Positions 46,274 through 50,648 of a DNA stretch of 50,648 nucleotides are shown here, in pieces. The DNA comes from Lachnospiraceae bacterium. GTDB taxonomy: Bacteria > Bacillota > Clostridia > Lachnospirales > Lachnospiraceae. Position numbers and translations under genes: made by a program. Location: contig JAFQOW010000044.1 in NCBI GenBank assembly GCA_017412055.1, forward strand, positions 1 to 50,648, given 5' to 3'. Under the pieces are notes generated by a model that saw only the letters and a list, made by a program, of their open reading frames with translations, was not told the DNA's origin and ran no database searches. Each line of letters opens with the position of its first letter. The stretch's first letter is position 1.

Positions 46274-46861
46274 TTAGTTTGTAAATATCCAATGTTTATC
46301 ATACTTTTCTAACAATTCGCCATAAGATACTATTACTTCCTCTGACTTTAAAATCTTTTGGTATACATCTATTTTTCCAATATTTATAATATTTTCTTCA
46401 ATCTCACTTGGTATTGGCTTCATATATGTATCCCATATATATGGTCTAAGAAAATCCTTTACATCATACTTCTTTGCGCGTATTATTCTTTTCATAATTT
46501 CTTTTTCAAAGTAAAACTTATCTTCTTCAATTAACGGCTTTATGTATAGCGGAGTATAATACCTCTCTATAATACAAGTATCCTTATATCCCTTTTCATC
46601 TCTCAAACATATATTATATCTATAGCTTTCATCTACTACTGATGTCCTTAGACATTTTACTTGTATATATTTTAACTTTCTACCTTCATTATTCTTTTGA
46701 CTACTTAGAAACTCACATAATAATTCTTGCATTATTTTCAGAAAATCGTCTACATAAGTTTTCTCTTGTTCTAAATATTTTGATGAAATAAGTTGTCTTG
46801 CTCGTTCTGCTCTACTTATTTTCTCTTCCTTCAATTTTTCGTTTATTTCTTCTTCTCTCAT
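46274..46861 (-). CDS. Hypothetical protein in the toxin cassette region
   Basis: 195 residues, unrecognised. A helical charged N terminus (EEEINEKLKEEKISRAERAR) precedes a mixed alpha/beta region with RKLKYIQVKCLRTSVVDESY and RYNICLRDEKGYKDTCIIER. There is no signal peptide or membrane segment. It ends 21 bases before the orphan toxin and follows a broken gene, so it may be an adaptor or chaperone for loading effectors. That is inference from position only. Confidence 0.75.
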   Translation of the reverse strand: MREEEINEKLKEEKISRAERARQLISSKYLEQEKTYVDDFLKIMQELLCEFLSSQKNNEGRKLKYIQVKCLRTSVVDESYRYNICLRDEKGYKDTCIIERYYTPLYIKPLIEEDKFYFEKEIMKRIIRAKKYDVKDFLRPYIWDTYMKPIPSEIEENIINIGKIDVYQKILKSEEVIVSYGELLEKYDKHWIFTN

Positions 46862-46883
46862 TATTTTAATGTTTCCTTATTTT

Positions 46884-47018
46884 CTATCTATACCTTATAT
46901 GTGCTCTCCATATAAGGTATTTGAGCCAATATTTTTCTACATTTTTTAGATATTCTCTCTTGTATTTTATCATTTCATTTTTAAATTCTTCCGAAGTCAA
47001 AAGTACTGATATACCTAT
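46884..47018 (-). pseudogene. Gene remnant (C-terminal fragment)
   Basis: An open stretch reads LLTSEEFKNEMIKYKREYLK then NVEKYWLKYLIWRAHIRYR and stop, with coding-like composition but no ribosome site or upstream continuation. A second remnant in another frame (CIAVMGNDAFFE and stop) runs just upstream. Within it ATACCTTATATG (46890-46901) and CATATAAGGTAT (46909-46920) form a perfect 12-bp palindrome. Confidence 0.4.
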
Positions 47019-47065
47019 TCAAAAAACGCATCATTTCCCATTACAGCTATACACACTCGATGAAA

Positions 47066-47539
47066 CTAAATATTATCGTATGTTTCCATTATTTCTTCAA
47101 ATTCTTGCCTTGTTACCTCTCTTTCTTCTATTAATGGTTCATCAAGTTTTTTTCCATCCTTTACTATATACTTATATTCTACGGAATAACCCTCTATTTG
47201 CTCAGCGTCAATACAAGTTTCACTCAATCCTTTTTCCACAATTGTCCAACCTGGCAAATGTCCTTCGTGACACAAATTCACCGAACCCTCTGAAAAATAA
47301 TCCCACGAGTGTATACGCCATTTTGTTATTACATTTTTCAATTTACTATCCCATTTTATATAGAATTTTACATCATATATATCTTGAATATTAGGATCTG
47401 TTTCTTCTATTACTTTATAATATCTTTCTGTTGTTTTATTAAAACTTTTATTTGCCTTTTCTTCTGACTTTGTAAGTAAATTCAATCCATCATCGTCTAC
47501 AACTGAATCATATAATACATCACTATATTTTATGTACAT
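47066..47539 (-). CDS. Hypothetical protein after the VgrG-like gene, candidate immunity or adaptor
   Basis: 157 residues, unrecognised. Mixed alpha/beta and acidic, with YDVKFYIKWDSKLKNVITKW, HEGHLPGWTIVEKGLSETC and a Glu-rich end (EEREVTRQEFEEIMETYDN). No signal peptide. It starts 12 bases after the stop of the VgrG-like gene with a GGAG ribosome site, the place where an immunity protein to the C-terminal effector domain would be expected. Confidence 0.78.
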   Translation of the reverse strand: MYIKYSDVLYDSVVDDDGLNLLTKSEEKANKSFNKTTERYYKVIEETDPNIQDIYDVKFYIKWDSKLKNVITKWRIHSWDYFSEGSVNLCHEGHLPGWTIVEKGLSETCIDAEQIEGYSVEYKYIVKDGKKLDEPLIEEREVTRQEFEEIMETYDNI

Positions 47540-47551
47540 ATTTTTTCTCCT

Positions 47552-49339
47552 TTACACACTTTCAAATTTTTTATCCTTTGTATTCCACCATGCTGCCATA
47601 TACTCATTTCCATCCTTGTCTATCGCATATATAGCACCGCTAGTTATTTGCTGACCATCTCTACCATATGTAAATTCTGGTATAAGTTCTTCATCTGCGC
47701 CAACGAATCCTTGACCTGTACATGGTGGTTTATTCCATGGATTTGCTTCATCCACCCTCATATACTCATCATTTGATGGACGATAGTCACACTTACATCG
47801 TATTACATACACCGGTTGACCACTTTCTGACATTTCCTTAAATTCTGATCCTGTATAATCTAACCTCAATTGCGTATATGCTTCTTCACAATTAGCTGTA
47901 TATGGCGCTGCATCCTGTGCTCTTGATATGCATCCTGATGCTGTTTTTTTTCTCTTCTTTGTTCTTTCCCCTGTTTTTCTGTCTTTAACGCCTATTAAAT
48001 AGTCATCATATGCATCCTGTCCTATAACTTTTTGCATTACTGTTTCTTCTGTCACATCTGGTACACTTGCTCTTGACTCTTTAAGTTTTTCTTTTATCGC
48101 CATCTCCTCATCATTAAAACGCTTATAATACGAATCATTGTTCAATACACCCTCTTCATAAAAATTCTCTTCAAATAAACATGTACAATTCTTATTGACC
48201 TGCACCATATCTGACCTTAACTGTGGTTCAACGGAACGACTAAAACTATTCTCAGCCTTAAATTGATCTCCTCTAAATATTTCGTTAATCTTTATCTGTT
48301 CATCAGTAAGCTCTTTTTCTCCTACACCTTTCCCTGTATTCTTTACAGTCAATTTTTTTGCCTCTTCGATAACATCTGGAATGCCTACTCCCAATGAAAA
48401 CGGAGCCTTGTTTCCTATTACAGCTATTTCTCTCTTAATCTTTAAAGCATTTTTTCCTTTTCGTATCTGTAACAACTTATTTCCATTTATCGTTAATTTA
48501 TTTCCCGATTTTATTTCTATAAGTTCCTTTGCTTCTATATGTATCTTTTTTTCAGTCCCTATCACAAGTCCATCTTTATCATGAATATTAATATGGGTTT
48601 TTCCAGTATTTCTTCCATGTTCATCACTAACACCTTTGGTTACGCTATTCCCTGTAAATCCTATCTCATCTTTAGCTATTACCATTCGCATTCCATTAGA
48701 TGTTGTGTAATATTTATTATCATTTTTTTCGTATTCTTTACCCTTTTCATCTCTTCTTAATGCATTGATGACTATTGCATCACCTTCATCATAACCACCA
48801 ATATAAAGTGATACTGTAGTATTTTTTTCTGGCATACTGTACATTACATTACTAGTTTCTGGTATCCATTTAAATAGATATAATTCATTTTCACTTTTCT
48901 TTTCCTTATCTATATCCAAATTTAATTTAATATAATCTTTTTCAGTTTTTTCTACTTTCCCTTCTAAACATCTACCCACAAGCAACTCATTGTGTATAGA
49001 TTCTAAACCATATAATTTATCTGTTCCAGCTTCGTACACAAATATCAACTGCGCATTTTCCATCTTTATAGTTTTTGCACATATAATATAACTTTTTCCT
49101 TTGAATGTCACATTATCTCCTATACTATAATTATAAAAACTTGCAAACCTAATACCCTGATAATCAGATATTTTTACCTTATTTTCACTATCATTAAATC
49201 TTCGTTTTGCATATTCATCCATTTTAGCAAAACTCCCTATACTTGATTTTATAATCTTATCTTCCGGTACGCTACCTTGTTTTTTATATCCTATAGTAAA
49301 TGTTGGTTTATCAGCTATTTCATCAACTACTACTTGCAA
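47552..49339 (-). CDS. 5'-truncated VgrG/phage gpD-like spike protein with C-terminal effector-like extension
   Basis: 595 residues from a TTG; the frame is open to 49390. Upstream residues YNETTWEFVKRIASRKRLQ match the ETxWEFLKRLA segment of gpD/VgrG family proteins, so the N-terminal half of the gene is missing. Visible parts are the end of the D domain (about 55-110, SIGDNVTFKGKSYIICAK), an OB-like region (about 130-195), a repetitive beta-helix spike (about 245-310, IEAKELIEIKSGNKLTING) and a Cys-containing 250-residue tail (about 345-595) likely to be the cargo. The break coincides with a c-di-GMP riboswitch-terminator. No ATG or ribosome site serves the frame, so it may be silent. Confidence 0.75.
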   Translation of the reverse strand: MQVVVDEIADKPTFTIGYKKQGSVPEDKIIKSSIGSFAKMDEYAKRRFNDSENKVKISDYQGIRFASFYNYSIGDNVTFKGKSYIICAKTIKMENAQLIFVYEAGTDKLYGLESIHNELLVGRCLEGKVEKTEKDYIKLNLDIDKEKKSENELYLFKWIPETSNVMYSMPEKNTTVSLYIGGYDEGDAIVINALRRDEKGKEYEKNDNKYYTTSNGMRMVIAKDEIGFTGNSVTKGVSDEHGRNTGKTHINIHDKDGLVIGTEKKIHIEAKELIEIKSGNKLTINGNKLLQIRKGKNALKIKREIAVIGNKAPFSLGVGIPDVIEEAKKLTVKNTGKGVGEKELTDEQIKINEIFRGDQFKAENSFSRSVEPQLRSDMVQVNKNCTCLFEENFYEEGVLNNDSYYKRFNDEEMAIKEKLKESRASVPDVTEETVMQKVIGQDAYDDYLIGVKDRKTGERTKKRKKTASGCISRAQDAAPYTANCEEAYTQLRLDYTGSEFKEMSESGQPVYVIRCKCDYRPSNDEYMRVDEANPWNKPPCTGQGFVGADEELIPEFTYGRDGQQITSGAIYAIDKDGNEYMAAWWNTKDKKFESV

Positions 49340-49392
49340 TCTTTTTCGTGAAGCAATTCTTTTTACAAACTCCCATGTAGTTTCATTGTACT

Positions 49393-49426
49393 AAAAAAGG
49401 TTGCAAAAGATTTCTCTCTTGCAACC
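49393..49426 (-). terminator. Terminator of the second c-di-GMP riboswitch
   Basis: Minus-strand GGTTGCAA (49419-49426) pairs with TTGCAACC (49399-49406), followed by TTTTTT (49393-49398). Compared with copy 1, the C-G pair at the fourth stem position is U-A here, changed on both sides. Confidence 0.9.
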
Positions 49427-49490
49427 GAACTACCGTGTATTTACTTACGGCTTCTAGCTTTGCGTCCCTATGTTTCCATAAGTTTGCCCT
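49427..49490 (-). promoter_or_regulatory. Cyclic di-GMP-I riboswitch (GEMM-I), copy 2
   Basis: Same core as copy 1: AGGGCAAAC, GGAAACATAGGGACGCAAAG, AGCCGT and ACACGGTAG. Together with its terminator it differs from copy 1 at only five of 92 positions, and similarity ends at the T-tract and at AGGGC. The next base downstream is inside a broken VgrG-like gene. Confidence 0.93.
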
Positions 49491-49592
49491 AATAATTATT
49501 ATAAAATATCTAGTTGTAAATGAATTTACAGACCTTATTTCATATTCTCTTATAGTAACCCAAGGGTGACAACTACCACTTTTTAAAGATAT

Positions 49593-50150
49593 TTACATTC
49601 TATTTATATTCATAATATCTACATTATTATCTTCTAAATAATCTTCAAATTTATCACACCCAAACTTTCTAATATAATTGCATTCTTCTTCAGAAATAAA
49701 AAAAGCCAAACATATTTTCACTTTTTCATTTATAGTTGAAAATTCATCTGGGAATGCATATGTTTCGGTAAAATATACAGCATTCTTATTATGTTTAATA
49801 CCAAACTCCTCATTAATATTTTTTATTCCTTCAATATATGTTCCCCTATTCAATTTAACATTATTATTAATAACATAAAATAATGCATTTGCTAGAATAG
49901 TAGCACACTCTTCCATAGCATCATCTACTATCATAACAACCTCATATGCATCTTTTATTATATCTGCATACTTAGATAAACCAATTGTTGCATATGTTTT
50001 ACAATCTTTAAATACATTATCATACTGTAGCAACTGTATTGAAGGCGCATTTTCGTCACCTTTAAATATTAGACAATCTTCAAATTCTCCTAAATATTTT
50101 TCATAGTGATCCATAATTAATTCACCTATATTATTTTTTTCCATTAGCAA
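49593..50150 (-). CDS. SUFU (suppressor of fused)-like immunity protein
   Basis: 185 residues. TYATIGLSKYADIIKDAYEV and the C-terminal EECNYIRKFGCDKFEDYLED resemble SUFU-domain proteins, which in bacteria are common immunity proteins next to nuclease toxins. It overlaps the end of the upstream HNH toxin gene by 20 bases, the usual coupled toxin-immunity layout. Acidic, cytoplasmic, no signal peptide. The family call is from motif resemblance and context. Confidence 0.75.
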   Translation of the reverse strand: MLMEKNNIGELIMDHYEKYLGEFEDCLIFKGDENAPSIQLLQYDNVFKDCKTYATIGLSKYADIIKDAYEVVMIVDDAMEECATILANALFYVINNNVKLNRGTYIEGIKNINEEFGIKHNKNAVYFTETYAFPDEFSTINEKVKICLAFFISEEECNYIRKFGCDKFEDYLEDNNVDIMNINRM

Positions 50151-50646
50151 ATTCTCCTTCTACACCTTCATATAAATGTCCTTGATTACAAGGAGGACAT
50201 TGAACTCTTAAATCTGAGTTATATTCATCCAACACTTGCTTTCTAGTATATCTAATACCTGATGCTATCATAATTTTCTTTCTTTCATCCCAAGTTAATG
50301 GATAATGATCCAAATCATAACCTCTTCTTGTAATCGGACCATTTTTTGTATCTTTTATAATACTCTTAGGAATCACCTTTCCACAAGTTGGGCATATCAT
50401 ATTCCCATCTGAATCTCTTGGTGCTTCTGTTTCTGCCTTTGCTATTGCTTTTTTTCTAAAACTTCCTCTTGCATACAACGCATCATCACTAGTATTCTTA
50501 TTCTCTTTACCACTCTCACATATACCATTTTTTACATCTCGTAATTTTGTTCCATCATTTTTATTATTTATGGTTGTTTCATCAGTTTCTAACTCAATAG
50601 AAACACTACTTTCCATCGATGTTTTTTGTTGGTTATTCTCTCCCAC
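50131..50646 (-). CDS. HNH-type nuclease toxin C-terminal domain, possibly incomplete at the window edge
   Basis: 171 residues visible from a GTG at 50646; the frame is open to the window edge, so this is probably the tail of a longer effector. The C-terminal nuclease domain (about 90-171) has two CxxC pairs (CPTCGKVIP and CPPCNQGH), LDHYPLTWDERKK with the catalytic-type His, and YNSDLRVQC with the Asn of an HNH fold. The preceding SFRKKAIAKAETEAPRDSDG is a linker. It overlaps the SUFU-like immunity gene by 20 bases. Probably a DNase delivered into rivals; the delivery part lies outside. Confidence 0.78.
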   Translation of the reverse strand: MGENNQQKTSMESSVSIELETDETTINNKNDGTKLRDVKNGICESGKENKNTSDDALYARGSFRKKAIAKAETEAPRDSDGNMICPTCGKVIPKSIIKDTKNGPITRRGYDLDHYPLTWDERKKIMIASGIRYTRKQVLDEYNSDLRVQCPPCNQGHLYEGVEGEFANGKK

Positions 50647-50648
50647 AC

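Overview
The window is a low-GC, strongly minus-strand-biased piece of a Firmicutes chromosome, most likely Lachnospiraceae (Butyrivibrio/Roseburia-like). This placement is an inference from gene content: an FMN-riboswitch RibU transporter, a Crh-like HPr variant with HPrK, WhiA, an Rpn-type nuclease, BspA-type leucine-rich repeats, DUF6273-like and c-di-GMP-I riboswitch elements. Only ribU is on the plus strand. No tRNA or rRNA gene was seen.

Layout. 1-382 is a large imperfect foldback with no credible gene. 581-7744 carries a SleB-type cell-wall hydrolase, a SpoU/TrmH rRNA methyltransferase, pfkA and dnaE. 7745-8574 is non-coding and holds a 74-bp tandem array plus a hairpin cluster. 8575-18204 is a conserved housekeeping cluster, read in the order ftsH, uvrC, hprK, glcK (ROK), murB, rapZ, whiA, crh; it couples sugar phosphorylation, carbon-catabolite signalling (HPrK to Ser46 of Crh) and peptidoglycan precursor synthesis. 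Its whiA-rapZ and rapZ-murB gaps hold a hairpin-bearing 64-66 bp repeat. 18310-20263 is a PhoPR-like two-component system, followed by an LtaS/OpgB-type phosphoglycerol transferase and the FMN-riboswitch-controlled ribU. 23026-25931 holds an Rpn-family nuclease, a BspA-like lipoprotein, two copies of the ribU terminator region and a 64-bp array of inverted repeats. 25932-31232 has an XRE regulator with membrane segments, nth, an ArsB/SLC13-type permease, a calcineurin-like phosphoesterase and a DHH/DHHA1 phosphoesterase.

The accessory right half starts with a membrane-anchored TIR-DUF6273 protein (31263-32684). Next comes a two-gene operon for a Thr-rich membrane protein and a 2818-residue Ig-like surface protein, placed behind a c-di-GMP-I riboswitch with its own terminator. 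From 43 kb to the end lies a mosaic. It contains a serine-recombinase-like gene, an HUH rolling-circle Rep with an adjacent cruciform, and a toxin/immunity set: a toxin fragment with Imm30, a VgrG/gpD-like spike fragment, and an HNH toxin with a SUFU-like immunity protein.

The most striking observation is a second, near-identical copy of the c-di-GMP-I riboswitch-terminator. It sits exactly at the 5' break of the VgrG-like gene, and one terminator base pair has changed on both sides between the copies (C-G to U-A). The two copies bracket the mobile/toxin segment in direct orientation. This suggests the riboswitch cassette itself was duplicated or used as a recombination joint, possibly placing a toxin-delivery module under second-messenger control.
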